In this document: positions 16,758 through 25,925 of the stretch, one piece after another
Position numbering within the stretch: position 1 is the first letter of the stretch
How the letters are laid out: every line of letters starts with the position of its first letter
Assembly (NCBI GenBank): GCA_012727955.1
Contig: JAAYGB010000023.1
Location: 43,198 to 107,197 of the forward strand
From: Bacillota bacterium
Lineage (GTDB): Bacteria > Bacillota > Limnochordia > DTU087 > JAAYGB01
Direction of reading: 5' to 3'
DNA: 64,000 nucleotides
Made by a program: the position numbers and the translations under genes
Notes under the pieces: generated by a model
What the model was told of the DNA's origin: nothing
The model's input: only the letters and a program-made list of their open reading frames with translations
Database searches by the model: none

Positions 16758-18683
16758 ATGACTTGGATGGCTCTTCCCCTCATACCGGCCTTGGCAGCTG
16801 TCCTCTTGGCTCTGAGGCCAAGGGCGGGCAGGTATCTGCCCTTTGCAGCCAGTTCCTTGGTATTGCTTTTAAGTGGGTGGAAGTTAGGCGGCATTTTGGG
16901 TGGTGAAGTGTTCACATATCAATGGAATTTGGTGGGTCCCTTCAGCCCCAGCCTACGGGTTGACCCACTATCGGGGATTTTTCTCCTGGTGACGGCCTTT
17001 GTGTGGTGGGTGGCTTCCCTGTATGCACCGGAGTACATGAACCACGAGGGCAGGGAAGGGAGATTTACTCTCTGGCTGTTGCTGACTCAGACAGCGGTCC
17101 TCGGGGTATTTTTGGCTGGGGACCTTTTGACCCTGCTGCTTTGTTTTGAGTTAATGACCATTACTTCATGGTTTTGGGTAATTCATCGGGGTAATCAAGA
17201 GGCCCTGAGAGCCGGGTATTTCTACCTGTTCTTTAGTATAGCTGCCGGGTTATTTGTCGCCATTGGTGCTGTGCTCATTGGGCAAGCCGGTGGAACCCTG
17301 ACCATCGGATTGGGTACCCTAGCTCAGTTACTTCCCAATACCCATGTGGTTTGGGGTCTGGTGGCTGTTGCCCTAGGGTTTGCAGTTAAAGCCGGGATGG
17401 TACCCCTGCATCTGTGGCTTCCTCATGCTCACTCGGTGGCTCCGACACCGGCCAGTGCTCTCCTTTCCGGTATCTTGATCAAGGCCGGGGCCTATGGTTT
17501 GCTTCGGGTGGGTCAGGTGGTGGGCTGGGATTCTGCGCTGCTTAGCGGCACCAAGGGATTGGGTCTTTGCCTTACAGTCTTGGGCGCGGCCACTATGCTG
17601 GTGGGCGTCGGTGCTGCCTTGCTGCAAAGTGATGCCAAGCGCCTATTGGCCTATCACAGCGTCAGCCAGATGGGATATATCCTCCTGGGATTAGGCGCAG
17701 CCTGGTTCCTCGGTCAATCCGGGGGGATGGCTCTGACGGGAGCGATTTATCATGTGATTAACCACGCCCTCTTTAAGGCCGCTTTGTTTCTCGGGGTTGG
17801 CGTTGTCTATGTGCGCACCAAGGAAACCAACCTATACAATCTCGGGGGTCTGTGGCGTTCCTTCCCGATTACCGCGGTGCTGATGTTTCTGGCGGTTTTG
17901 GGGATTACTGGGGCACCGGGACTTAATGGATACGCCAGTAAGACTTTGTTACATCATGGGATAAGTCAGGCTGCCGGTACCGGTTTGCCGTTAATGATTT
18001 GGATAGAAAGATGCTTCCTTCTGGTGGGAGTAGGTACTGCTGCTTCCTTTGCAAAGCTCTACTGCCTGATGTTTCTCAGAAAAGGGAAATCCACGGGTAT
18101 TGTCCGGGGTGAGACTTGGCAGTTTAGCACCGCGATGGCTTCGCTGGCTGCGGTCATGCTTGTGATTGGATTACGGCCAGAGCTTGTTTTGAGAAGGTTT
18201 GCAATTCCGGCGGCTAGGGTGCTGGGGATAGAGCAGGTCGAAGGATTGATCATGGGCTTTTCCTTCTGGTCTGGGGCCGATGTCATGGGGATGGTAATTA
18301 CTCTAGGCCTAGGGATAGTCGTAGCTTGGCTTGGCCTAACCACTGGAGCCTTCCACTGGCAGCCTCCCAAGGTGCTCACTTTGGAGGGCTTGATGGGAAG
18401 TATCCTCCGTGGGTTACTCATCCTGGGGCGAAAAGCCGAGGGTGTATACCACAGTGTGGTAGGCGCACTGTCTGGGCAGTTGAGGATGGGAGCCCGTAAC
18501 CTGTGGGTTGCCTGTCAAAGGCTAGACCGATCCGGCGGAGTGACCATTGCCGGTGGGTTCCTCTCTGAACTGAGTGCCAATGTGGGTTTGATCGTGGTGG
18601 TTCTGATCACCCTACTTGTTGGTTATATCTGTGTCGAACTGATTACCCGTGGTCTGAGTGTACCACTGGTTATGATGAAGTAG
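16758..18683 (+). CDS. Third large antiporter-like subunit (NuoL/HyfB-type) with C-terminal extension
   Basis: 641 residues. Residues 1-490 form the antiporter core with LLTLLLCFELMTITSWFWVI and FAVKAGMVPLHLWLPHAHSV; residues 490-641 add helices at about 505-525 and 610-630 separated by a soluble linker. The layout recalls NuoL-like proteins with a lateral helix, but I cannot confirm that this extension is one. ATG 16758 follows AAAGGGGTG. It closes the operon. A longer gap follows, with a terminator candidate at 18981. Confidence 0.9.
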   Translation: MTWMALPLIPALAAVLLALRPRAGRYLPFAASSLVLLLSGWKLGGILGGEVFTYQWNLVGPFSPSLRVDPLSGIFLLVTAFVWWVASLYAPEYMNHEGREGRFTLWLLLTQTAVLGVFLAGDLLTLLLCFELMTITSWFWVIHRGNQEALRAGYFYLFFSIAAGLFVAIGAVLIGQAGGTLTIGLGTLAQLLPNTHVVWGLVAVALGFAVKAGMVPLHLWLPHAHSVAPTPASALLSGILIKAGAYGLLRVGQVVGWDSALLSGTKGLGLCLTVLGAATMLVGVGAALLQSDAKRLLAYHSVSQMGYILLGLGAAWFLGQSGGMALTGAIYHVINHALFKAALFLGVGVVYVRTKETNLYNLGGLWRSFPITAVLMFLAVLGITGAPGLNGYASKTLLHHGISQAAGTGLPLMIWIERCFLLVGVGTAASFAKLYCLMFLRKGKSTGIVRGETWQFSTAMASLAAVMLVIGLRPELVLRRFAIPAARVLGIEQVEGLIMGFSFWSGADVMGMVITLGLGIVVAWLGLTTGAFHWQPPKVLTLEGLMGSILRGLLILGRKAEGVYHSVVGALSGQLRMGARNLWVACQRLDRSGGVTIAGGFLSELSANVGLIVVVLITLLVGYICVELITRGLSVPLVMMK

Positions 18684-19138
18684 GGAAAGAAGAGTTCAAA
18701 TAGTAAGTCGTGTTTGCTTTCTGGCAAATGTAACTTGGCTCCTTAGGGTATCGCTCCCGGTGAATCAGCCTATCTATCCTCCTAGAAGCTGAATGATGTC
18801 GTACCAGTCCATCAAGCAGAGTCACATTAACCCGGGGGCGACGCCTTCACATATTTCCGTCAAGCAGAGGTAGATTTTGCTCTAGTGGATTACGTAGATC
18901 GATGGATCTAGCGAAATGTCTATTTAAACTAGCGATTAAATCTTGCTTGCTCCTCTTCCTTCAGCAGCAAGTGCCTAGGAAATCAGCCAGTCTGCCGCCT
19001 TGGGGCGGTGGGAGCTGGCTGATTTTCCATAAACAGGAAATTGTTAACCCTCGGTGAAGTCAAGAAGGGGAAGGGTTCACCTTCGCAATCAAGACCATGC
19101 TTAAGTATTAGCCTCAACAGGGATAGGAGGAATTATGG
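18684..19138. other. Intergenic stretch after the Mrp operon
   Basis: 455 bases without a supportable gene. It contains a ten-base direct repeat TCAAGCAGAG (once near 18809, once near 18859) and the hairpin described at 18981. No promoter for the MFS gene was clear enough to mark. Confidence 0.5.
18981..19026 (+). terminator. Strong hairpin, probable terminator
   Basis: AATCAGCCAG (18981-18990) pairs perfectly with CTGGCTGATT (19015-19024), with an inner CCGCC/GGCGG helix (18995-18999 with 19004-19008), followed by TTTTCC overlapping the right arm. It lies 298 bases after the last Mrp gene and 113 before the MFS start, so it would end long operon transcripts. Confidence 0.65.
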
Positions 19139-20368
19139 TTGTCATCGGATTCGAAACGGGTAGATGAACCAAGACGAGAGCAAGCCTTCACACTACTACT
19201 GATTTGTATCGGTTCAGCATTGGCCTTCGCCTCCTTGGGGATGACTCGCCCCTTGGTAGTATTGCTGGCCAACAATTTGGGTGCTTCGTCCCTTTGGATT
19301 GGGATTATCGTGGCCTCCTACGCCTTTATTCCCTTCTTTCTTGCCCTCCATGTGGGAGCAGCTACTGATCAGTATGGACCACGCCTGTTGATCATCATCG
19401 GCAGCCTGGGGTTTGCCGCAGCCATGGTGATTATCGCGGTTTTTCCCAGTGTGTCGGGAATTCTAATTTCGCAGACCCTCGCGGGTATCTGTCAGCTTTG
19501 TTCCGTCGTCGCCTTCCAAACCTATGCCTCATCCATTGGCAGCTCCCAGGACCTAGAGTCAAACTTTGGGTGGTATACCGCGGCCGGTAGTGTCGGACAA
19601 CTGACCGGGCCTATCTTAGGTGGACTGATTGCAGACCACATCTCCTATCAGGCTACCTTCTGGATTAGTGCCTTGTTGAGCGTTGCTACCGCGGTGGTTA
19701 TTAGCATCTTACCTAAGGTCAAACCGATAATGAGGGGCAACGAAGGGCTCTATATTGATAAGCCCCTGGTCAGGGATCTGCTTCGTCGGGGTGGCATCAA
19801 GGTCGCGATGTTGTCCAGCTTTGCGGTGTTGTTTGCCATGGGAGCCAGGGATGCCTTTTTTCCCCTGCTGCTCCAAAGTCTAGGTTACCAGGCAACCCAG
19901 GTGGGTCTGCTTAACTCCATTCAAGCGGGAGCAGGGCTTTTGGCTCGCCCCTTCATGGGACAAGCTGTTAAGCTCATCGGTAATCGGCTAAACACCCTAG
20001 TGGTGATGATTTCCTTTGCCGGAATCGGGTTGCTTCTCATTCCTGTCGGACAAAGTCTTCTTTTTTTCACCTTCGTATCCCTTCTAATCGGTGTTGGGAC
20101 TGGACTTGCCCAGCCCCTTAGTATGCTGATCGTAGCCGACAACTCGGGATCCCAGGAGCGGGGTCTGGCCATGGGACTGCGCTTGATGGGCAATCGACTG
20201 GCGCAACTGGTCAATCCCTTGTTATTCGGGGTGATCACCAGCCTTAGTGGATTGGGTGCCGCCTTTGTTACCGGAGGTTCTATCCTGTTGGGTAGTGCCC
20301 TAGCTCTCAATCACTGGCGAGACAGAAAAGGCCCCAGGAAGTCTGTCAAAGAGGGTCTACCCTCATAG
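19139..20368 (+). CDS. Major facilitator superfamily transporter
   Basis: 409 residues, 12 predicted membrane segments in two six-helix halves. The loop after helix 2 (HVGAATDQYGPRLLIIIG) matches the MFS motif A pattern, and the second half has a weaker copy. It probably exports a small molecule; the substrate is unknown. The start is TTG 19139, eight bases after ATAGGAGG. An ATG four bases nearer (19135) is in another frame and stops after ten codons. Confidence 0.88.
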   Translation: MSSDSKRVDEPRREQAFTLLLICIGSALAFASLGMTRPLVVLLANNLGASSLWIGIIVASYAFIPFFLALHVGAATDQYGPRLLIIIGSLGFAAAMVIIAVFPSVSGILISQTLAGICQLCSVVAFQTYASSIGSSQDLESNFGWYTAAGSVGQLTGPILGGLIADHISYQATFWISALLSVATAVVISILPKVKPIMRGNEGLYIDKPLVRDLLRRGGIKVAMLSSFAVLFAMGARDAFFPLLLQSLGYQATQVGLLNSIQAGAGLLARPFMGQAVKLIGNRLNTLVVMISFAGIGLLLIPVGQSLLFFTFVSLLIGVGTGLAQPLSMLIVADNSGSQERGLAMGLRLMGNRLAQLVNPLLFGVITSLSGLGAAFVTGGSILLGSALALNHWRDRKGPRKSVKEGLPS

Positions 20369-20420
20369 GGAGATTCCTTTCGTAGTTTTACTATGATACA
20401 TGGGAGGATGGTGATGTAAG

Positions 20421-20852
20421 GTGGTCGTTACCATCAGATTAGCAACAGTCGAAGATGCCGCAGAGCTTGCCAGGCTGAACCAAGAATTTAACGGTGGGAA
20501 GTTAAGGGCTGAGGAGAAAGTACGGGCTAGGCTAGCTGGTAACCAGGAGCTGGTGGCGGTGGCAGAGGCTAAGGGTGGGCTGGTTGGCTTTGCCTGCGCC
20601 CAGAGTTTCTCCTCCTTTTGCTATGAGGAGCTGCAGGGGGAAATCACTGAGCTGTATGTCCAGCCCTCGGCTCGCAGGCAGGGAGTAGCCAAGGGCCTAA
20701 TCTCGCTGCTGGAGACGCAGCTGCGGGAGCGTGGGGTCAATGAAGTGAAGGTACTGACCGGTCAGGACAATCACAAGGCCATAGGGTGTTATCAAAGCTG
20801 TGGGTATCAGCCCGACGATGAGCTGTTGCTGCGCAAGAATCTCAGGGACTAG
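20421..20852 (+). CDS. GNAT family N-acetyltransferase
   Basis: 143 residues with a compact GNAT domain: IRLATVEDAAELARLN at the start, ITELYVQPSARRQGVAKGLI (about residues 74-93) as the acetyl-CoA loop, and DNHKAIGCYQSCGYQPDD at the end. GTG start; the ribosome site is weak. The MFS gene lies 52 bases upstream and the UDG-like gene 31 bases downstream on the same strand, so the three may share a transcript. Substrate unknown. Confidence 0.87.
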   Translation: MVVTIRLATVEDAAELARLNQEFNGGKLRAEEKVRARLAGNQELVAVAEAKGGLVGFACAQSFSSFCYEELQGEITELYVQPSARRQGVAKGLISLLETQLRERGVNEVKVLTGQDNHKAIGCYQSCGYQPDDELLLRKNLRD

Positions 20853-20883
20853 TGAAGCTAGGGAAGGCTAAGGAGAGCAGCAG

Positions 20884-21618
20884 ATGACGATCCAGGAGTA
20901 TCAGACTAGATGCTATAGGGAATATAAGCAGGCTGTGGGTTTGCCAGAGGATTATCGTTTCATCTATGGAAACCCCGTGAATGTGCTGGTCCCCATTGAG
21001 ACCAAGGTTGGCGGAGTAATGGTCGTTGGGGCCTATCCCTCCGCGAAGTTTGCCACCATCCAGGGAATTACCGATGTACCGGTGGCCAGCAACGATGCAC
21101 CCTTTTCCTCGGAGATATACTTCGACGGCAGCAGGGTCAGGAGGATACCCTCCGGTGAGGAGTTGGAGGAAAACTATCTTCGCCCCTTGGGAATAAGCCG
21201 AGCCCAGTGTTGGATTACCAACTTGGTGAAGGTGTTCCTCTTTAAACCGGGACATGTCAACCGCTATCATCGGCTGGGAGTAAGGGCAATTGAGACAAGG
21301 TCCTGGTATCGGGAATTGGCCCAAAAAAGCCTGCCCTGGCTCTGGGAAGAGATCTCCTTGGCTCAACCCAAGCTGATTATTTTCCTTAGCGTTGACGTTG
21401 TTGCCACAGTATTTGGAGTTTCCCGCAACCAGGCAACGGAATATCTCGATGGACAGATTAGGCTCCTGCCTGGGACTACCGGTACATATCAAGCCCTGTG
21501 TTTGCCCCATCCTGGGATTCTCATGAAGCCCAGTGTGCGAAATCCGTGGCCTGAGCGGTTTCGTGAGGAGATTATTCCCCGGGCCATCGGGGAGATTCAA
21601 AAGATCCTTTGCCGTTAG
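20884..21618 (+). CDS. Uracil-DNA glycosylase superfamily-like protein
   Basis: 244 residues. Features that fit the UDG fold are VMVVGAYPSAKFAT (position of the motif 1 GxAPG-like loop), the IPSGEELEENYLRPLGI helix, CWITNLVKVFLFKPG, and the C-terminal CLPHPGILMKPS in place of motif 2 (HPS). Cysteines of the family 4 iron-sulfur cluster are not present in the usual spacing, so this is a divergent member; base-excision activity is not assured. ATG 20884 follows an AAGGAGAGCAG site. It could be a DNA repair protein or a uracil-DNA-glycosylase-like nuclease of other specificity. Confidence 0.65.
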   Translation: MTIQEYQTRCYREYKQAVGLPEDYRFIYGNPVNVLVPIETKVGGVMVVGAYPSAKFATIQGITDVPVASNDAPFSSEIYFDGSRVRRIPSGEELEENYLRPLGISRAQCWITNLVKVFLFKPGHVNRYHRLGVRAIETRSWYRELAQKSLPWLWEEISLAQPKLIIFLSVDVVATVFGVSRNQATEYLDGQIRLLPGTTGTYQALCLPHPGILMKPSVRNPWPERFREEIIPRAIGEIQKILCR

Positions 21619-21637
21619 CCGATAGTTTGGATATAAT
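21598..21637 (+). promoter_or_regulatory. Candidate promoter(s) of the chemoreceptor gene
   Basis: Two overlapping readings exist. CAAA (21598-21601), 16 bases, then GCCGATAG (21618-21625) resembles the flagellar sigma-D/sigma-28 consensus (TAAA-N15-GCCGATAT). TTGCCG (21609-21614), 17 bases, then TATAAT (21632-21637) fits sigma-A. The gene starts at 21773. Confidence 0.4.
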
Positions 21638-21772
21638 GTGTAAATCTGCAAAAGAAACCTCAAGGTAGTCGGTGTTTCGGTCGATATTCTCCTTATATAG
21701 TTGAGTCTCGTAAGGAATTTATCCTTTCGGGAACAAGATCGGACATTGATTGGCCATACGAGGTGATGCAGT

Positions 21773-23353
21773 ATGAAGCGAAGATTTTCTGTCCGCATGA
21801 AGGTTGGCGCAGTGGTTCTGGTGGGAATGTTAATTCTATCGGGACTTATTTTCTACGCTAGTTATCGGAGCGTAAGTCGGTTATTGGATCAAGTCACTTC
21901 TCAGAGAATAGAGGCCAGCTTAACCAGTGGGTATGAACTGCTGGATAAGCAGTTTCGTGGAATGTGGATTGAACATGGCGACACCGATTTGATGAAGGGA
22001 TTCATCGTCGTCAATGATCAATTGGTTAGCGACATCGGAGATGCCGTTGACGCGGTGGTCGCAGTCTACCGCGGTGAAGCTCTGTCCGTTTCCGGTTTTG
22101 ACGCAGGGGCCGATGGGGCAGATCTGGGTGTTACCACCTTGCCGGACGATGTCGTCAGTGCCATCTATGACCAGGGACAAGAGGTTTATGTTCAGAATAT
22201 CGTGATTGCCGGAGAGCCCTACAAGGCCGCCTATCAACCCATCAAGAACAGCCGGGGAGATGTGATTGGTGTTTGGAGCGTGGCTGCCTCCCAGGCAGCG
22301 GTGCGCCAAGGCCTCAATGGAGCTTTGGCTCAAATCGGTTGGATCTCTGGCATTGGCTTAGTTCTCACCATTGGAGCATTGCTGCTGGCCCTGCAAAGGA
22401 TGGTTATTGCGCCAGTCATTTTTCTGGTTCGGCGGATTGAGGCCATGGCCGCGGGGGATTTTTCCGTTGACTTGAACTACAAGTTTGGCAACGATGAAAT
22501 CGGTGCTCTGGGCAGCTTGATGGTCCGGTTGCGGGATGATGTGGGAGCGATAGTGGGGCGGGTGGCAGAGGCAGCCAAGGGGTTATATGATTCCAGCTAC
22601 CAGTTGTCGGAGACGATGCAGCAAACGGAAAGCGCTATCGAAGATGAGGCCAATTTGGCCAGCCAGTTTGCTATCACCGTTGAAGCAATGGACAAGAATA
22701 CCGACCAGATGGCCACAGCCTCGGCGGAGATTTCCCGGATGGCGGCTGAGGGCGATGCTTCGATCGTAGGTGCCGTGGAGCAGACCAATGCCCTGCGGGA
22801 TATCATCGAGGGCCTGGCGGATTCCGTGGAGGGCCTGGGAACTCGCTCCAAGGAGATCGGAAGAATTGTCGATGTGATCAGGGATATTGCATCACAAACG
22901 GACTTGCTGGCCCTCAATGCGGCCATTGAGGCAGCTCGAGCCGGGGAATACGGTAGAGGTTTCGCCGTTGTTGCCGACGAAGTGCGCCAGCTGGCTGAGC
23001 AATCAGCTGATGCTGCCAAGGATATCACTCAATTGGTGGCGGAGATCCAAGAGGAAACGGCAGAGGCCGTTAAGTCTATGAATCAGGGTGCAGCAGGCGC
23101 GGCCCGCAGTGTGGAAGTGGTGCAGGAGAGCGGCGTCCGGATGCGGAAAATCCTGGAGGCAGTGAATGGGATTACCGCGCAGATCCAAGAGGTCAGTTCC
23201 GGAATTGGACAGATTGCCAGCGGCAGTCAGCAGATGGCTGCTACCACCGAGGAGCAATCGGCTTCCATTCGAGAGGTGGCACTATCGGCACAGAAACTGA
23301 CGGAGATGGCCCAGGAGCTGGAGGCCTTGGTGGGCCGCATCAAGCTCGCCTAG
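21773..23353 (+). CDS. Methyl-accepting chemotaxis protein
   Basis: 526 residues. An N-terminal helix (about 10-30), an extracytoplasmic Cache-like sensor (about 35-185, with [20 protein letters not shown]), a second helix (about 187-210), a HAMP domain (about 211-265) and a cytoplasmic signalling domain whose tip contains [20 protein letters not shown] and [18 protein letters not shown]. It signals to CheA through CheW in response to a ligand sensed outside. ATG 21773 follows GAGGTGATG. No che or flagellar gene is in the window, so it is an orphan receptor. Confidence 0.95.
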   Translation: MKRRFSVRMKVGAVVLVGMLILSGLIFYASYRSVSRLLDQVTSQRIEASLTSGYELLDKQFRGMWIEHGDTDLMKGFIVVNDQLVSDIGDAVDAVVAVYRGEALSVSGFDAGADGADLGVTTLPDDVVSAIYDQGQEVYVQNIVIAGEPYKAAYQPIKNSRGDVIGVWSVAASQAAVRQGLNGALAQIGWISGIGLVLTIGALLLALQRMVIAPVIFLVRRIEAMAAGDFSVDLNYKFGNDEIGALGSLMVRLRDDVGAIVGRVAEAAKGLYDSSYQLSETMQQTESAIEDEANLASQFAITVEAMDKNTDQMATASAEISRMAAEGDASIVGAVEQTNALRDIIEGLADSVEGLGTRSKEIGRIVDVIRDIASQTDLLALNAAIEAARAGEYGRGFAVVADEVRQLAEQSADAAKDITQLVAEIQEETAEAVKSMNQGAAGAARSVEVVQESGVRMRKILEAVNGITAQIQEVSSGIGQIASGSQQMAATTEEQSASIREVALSAQKLTEMAQELEALVGRIKLA

Positions 23354-23395
23354 GATCAAGAGACCATGGGTTGCCAGCGGTGGTGATTTTCAATT

Positions 23396-23441
23396 AGAGT
23401 GCCCGATGCCAGCTAGGCTGTGCCGAGGCACTCTTTTCTTT
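23396..23441 (+). terminator. Intrinsic terminator of the chemoreceptor gene
   Basis: AGAGTGCC (23396-23403) pairs with GGCACTCT (23427-23434), followed by TTTTCTTT. It lies 42 bases after the receptor stop. Confidence 0.8.
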
Positions 23442-23583
23442 ACTCGGTGATCCTGTCTGTGGGAAGGAATTGCTCGATGAGGCAGGAAGATTGAGGGGTT
23501 ACAGGGTTTTGGTCAATTGCACCCCGATGGGAAACAATCGGATTCTCTATGGGTTAGCTTCAATGGGAAGGGGAAGCGCTTTG

Positions 23584-24408
23584 ATGGTAACTAAGCAAGA
23601 TATAATCGATGGCATTAGGTCCTTGGGTCTTAGCAGTTCAATAGTATGTCTGCATTCCTCCTTGAAGTCCTTTGGGCATGTCGAAGGTGGAGCGGATACC
23701 GTTGTGCAAGCCTTTGTCCAGGAGGGATGTACCTTAGTGGTTCCTACCTTCCTCTTCGACTCCCAGGTGCCAGCGCCGGCGGGAAGAGTCGTCGCCAGAA
23801 ACGGGGGAGAGGCTGAAGAGACGAAGGGAAGAAGTCTTCAGGATGCTGCGTCATGGAATCCCAGCAGCAAGAAGATCGCTGCCGGCATGGGTGCGATTCC
23901 CCAGGCAGTCCTTAACACCCCTGGAGCGGTGAGGGGAGATCATCCGCTAAATTCCATTTCAGCCCTTGGACCTGAAGCGAAGGAGCTAATCGCTGCGCAA
24001 GAGCCCCTTGATGTGTATGGACCCTATCGTCGGGCCTATGAAAGAGGCGGCTATTTGCTCTTGATCGGGGTGGACTTGACCAAGGCCACACCCCTTCACT
24101 TTTCAGAGCAGGTGGCTGGGAGAAATTCCTTTCGCCGCTGGGCCCTAGGGGAAGACGGCGAGATTCTGGAGGTTGAGATCGGCAGCTGTTCCAATGGCTT
24201 TGGGAAATTCGACGGGGTAGTGGCGGATATAGAGGCGCGGGTCAGGGTAGGGGAGAGTCTGTGGCGCATGTTCCCCCTGCAGGAGTTTATTGACAGAACC
24301 AGTAGGGAAATTGTGGAAAATCCCCAGATCACCCACTGCCATAGACCAACTTGTTTGCGCTGTGATGACGCGGTGGTCGGCGGCCCAATCCTTCCCGGCA
24401 AACATTGA
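23584..24408 (+). CDS. AAC(3)-family N-acetyltransferase (Antibiotic_NAT fold)
   Basis: 274 residues from ATG 23584, picked for the GGAAGGGGAA site eight bases upstream and the fit to family length. The frame is open back to 23470, but those 38 codons do not resemble the family start. Conserved elements are VCLHSSLKSFGHVEGGADTV, VVPTFLFDS, the GAVRGDHPLNSISALGPEA histidine region and GYLLLIGVDLTKATPLHFSE. Members acetylate the 3-amino group of aminoglycosides, and others of the family (such as YokD types) have unknown substrates. Resistance cannot be concluded from sequence. A HIT gene follows 33 bases on. Confidence 0.85.
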   Translation: MVTKQDIIDGIRSLGLSSSIVCLHSSLKSFGHVEGGADTVVQAFVQEGCTLVVPTFLFDSQVPAPAGRVVARNGGEAEETKGRSLQDAASWNPSSKKIAAGMGAIPQAVLNTPGAVRGDHPLNSISALGPEAKELIAAQEPLDVYGPYRRAYERGGYLLLIGVDLTKATPLHFSEQVAGRNSFRRWALGEDGEILEVEIGSCSNGFGKFDGVVADIEARVRVGESLWRMFPLQEFIDRTSREIVENPQITHCHRPTCLRCDDAVVGGPILPGKH

Positions 24409-24441
24409 GAGCCAAAGGCCTGTTGCTAAGGAGGCGTCCTT

Positions 24442-24822
24442 ATGCAGTGTCCCTTCTGTTATCCGGAATCGGATCCAGAGCAAAGTATAGTTCTGGCCAA
24501 TGAGTTGTGCTATTTCCTGCAAAGGCCCCAGCCAGTCCTGGTTGGTTCCGGGGTGATTGTACCGAAAAAACATCGGGAAACGGTCTTTGACTTGACGAAG
24601 GATGAGTGGGAGGCAACCTTTCGCCTGCTGCAAGAGGCAAAGGCACTGCTGGATAGTCAATACCAGCCCGATGGGTACAACATCGGGTGGAACTGCGGGC
24701 CGGTTGGTGGGCAGGAGATATTTCATGCCCATTTGCATGTAATCCCCCGCTTTGCTGACGAGCCCTTGGCGGGAAAGGGGATTCGTTATTGGCTGAAGCA
24801 ACCATGTAATCAACGACTGTGA
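24442..24822 (+). CDS. HIT family protein
   Basis: 126 residues. The catalytic triad motif HAHLHVIPR places His95, His97 and His99 as in histidine triad nucleotide hydrolases or transferases. An N-terminal CPFC (Cys3, Cys6) may bind zinc as in many bacterial HIT proteins. It likely hydrolyses adenylated compounds such as AMP-lysine or diadenosine polyphosphates. The gene runs directly into the dehydrogenase gene downstream. Confidence 0.92.
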   Translation: MQCPFCYPESDPEQSIVLANELCYFLQRPQPVLVGSGVIVPKKHRETVFDLTKDEWEATFRLLQEAKALLDSQYQPDGYNIGWNCGPVGGQEIFHAHLHVIPRFADEPLAGKGIRYWLKQPCNQRL

Positions 24823-24836
24823 GAGGAGATGGGCTG

Positions 24837-25895
24837 GTGAAAAGATTTGAAATTGCTGTGATTCCCGGCGATGGCATTGGTAGGGAAGTAGTCCCTGTGG
24901 CATTGCAGGTGCTCGATACCGTGGCCGAGGTCCATGGTGGACTGAAGTTTGAATACGAGACCTTTCCCTGGAGTTGTGAGTACTACCTCGAGCATGGCCG
25001 CATGATGCCGGAGGATGGTATCGACACTCTGAAGGATTTTGACGCCATTTTCCTCGGGGCCGTAGGCAATCCCAAGCTGGTACCGGATCACATTTCCCTG
25101 TGGGGGCTTCTAATCAAGATTCGAAGGGAGTGCGAGCAGGCGATTAACATCCGGCCTGCCAAGTACTTTAAGGGCCTGAGCTCTCCCTTGGTGAACCCCA
25201 ATGGTTTTGACCTGATCGTAGTTCGGGAAAACAGTGAAGGCGAGTACAGCGAGGTCGGCGGAAGGATTCACAGTGGTGAAGATGAGATGGCGATTCAAAA
25301 CGCAATCTTCACCAGGAAGGGTACCGAGCGAGCGATGCGCTACGCCTTCGAACTAGCCAGAAAAAGGAGAGGGCATGTCACGTCAGCCACCAAGTCCAAC
25401 GGTATCTTTCATTCGATGCCCTTCTGGGATGAGGTTTTCAATTCCGTCAAAAAGGATTACCCCGATGTAGAGACGGCATCCTATCATATTGATGCCCTGG
25501 CTTCATATTTTGTTACCCGGCCGCAGATCTTCGATGTGATTGTAGCCAGTAACCTATTTGGAGATATCTTGACGGATATTGGGGGAGCCATCATGGGAAG
25601 TGTCGGAATAGCCCCTGCCGCTAACATTAATGTCAGCGGGAAGTATCCCTCGATGTTTGAACCGGTACACGGTTCCGCACTGGATATTGTCGGCAAGGGA
25701 ATTGCCAATCCCATCGGTCAAATTTGGACAGCGAAAATGATGCTTGATCATTTCGGTGAGGAAGAAGCCGGTCAGAGGCTGTTAGATGTCCTAGAGGAGG
25801 TAACCCGCGATGGCATCAAGACCCCTGACATTGGCGGATCGGCAACTACCAGTGAGGTAGGAGATGAGATCTGTAGGAGACTGAAGCAAGGTTAG
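24837..25895 (+). CDS. Tartrate/isopropylmalate/isocitrate-type dehydrogenase
   Basis: 352 residues from GTG 24837 (GAGAGGAGATGGG site). The beta-decarboxylating dehydrogenase family is shown by AVIPGDGIGREVV, the substrate arginines near INIRPAKYF, VVRENSEGEYSEVGG, the catalytic lysine/aspartate region (YHIDALASYFV) and ASNLFGDILTDIGGAIMGSV plus EPVHGSALDIVGKGIANPI. The sequence around SLWGLLIKIRRECEQAINIR resembles the tartrate dehydrogenase (TtuC-type) branch more than LeuB. It uses NAD(P)+ and a divalent metal to oxidise and decarboxylate a 2-hydroxy acid. No leu genes are adjacent. Substrate choice is inferred. Confidence 0.85.
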   Translation: MKRFEIAVIPGDGIGREVVPVALQVLDTVAEVHGGLKFEYETFPWSCEYYLEHGRMMPEDGIDTLKDFDAIFLGAVGNPKLVPDHISLWGLLIKIRRECEQAINIRPAKYFKGLSSPLVNPNGFDLIVVRENSEGEYSEVGGRIHSGEDEMAIQNAIFTRKGTERAMRYAFELARKRRGHVTSATKSNGIFHSMPFWDEVFNSVKKDYPDVETASYHIDALASYFVTRPQIFDVIVASNLFGDILTDIGGAIMGSVGIAPAANINVSGKYPSMFEPVHGSALDIVGKGIANPIGQIWTAKMMLDHFGEEEAGQRLLDVLEEVTRDGIKTPDIGGSATTSEVGDEICRRLKQG

Positions 25896-25925
25896 GTTTG
25901 AACATGGTGTTTGCACCTCCTGGAG

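Noticed and set aside
18809..18870. Direct repeat TCAAGCAGAG as a possible CRISPR or mobile-element trace
   Set aside because: Only two copies of ten bases; no further units, no inverted ends and no transposase or cas gene nearby.
23470..23583. N-terminal extension of the AAC(3)-type gene with a shikimate-dehydrogenase-like VLVNCTPMG
   Set aside because: The match is nine residues only, with no flanking similarity; the ATG at 23584 has a proper ribosome site and fits family length.
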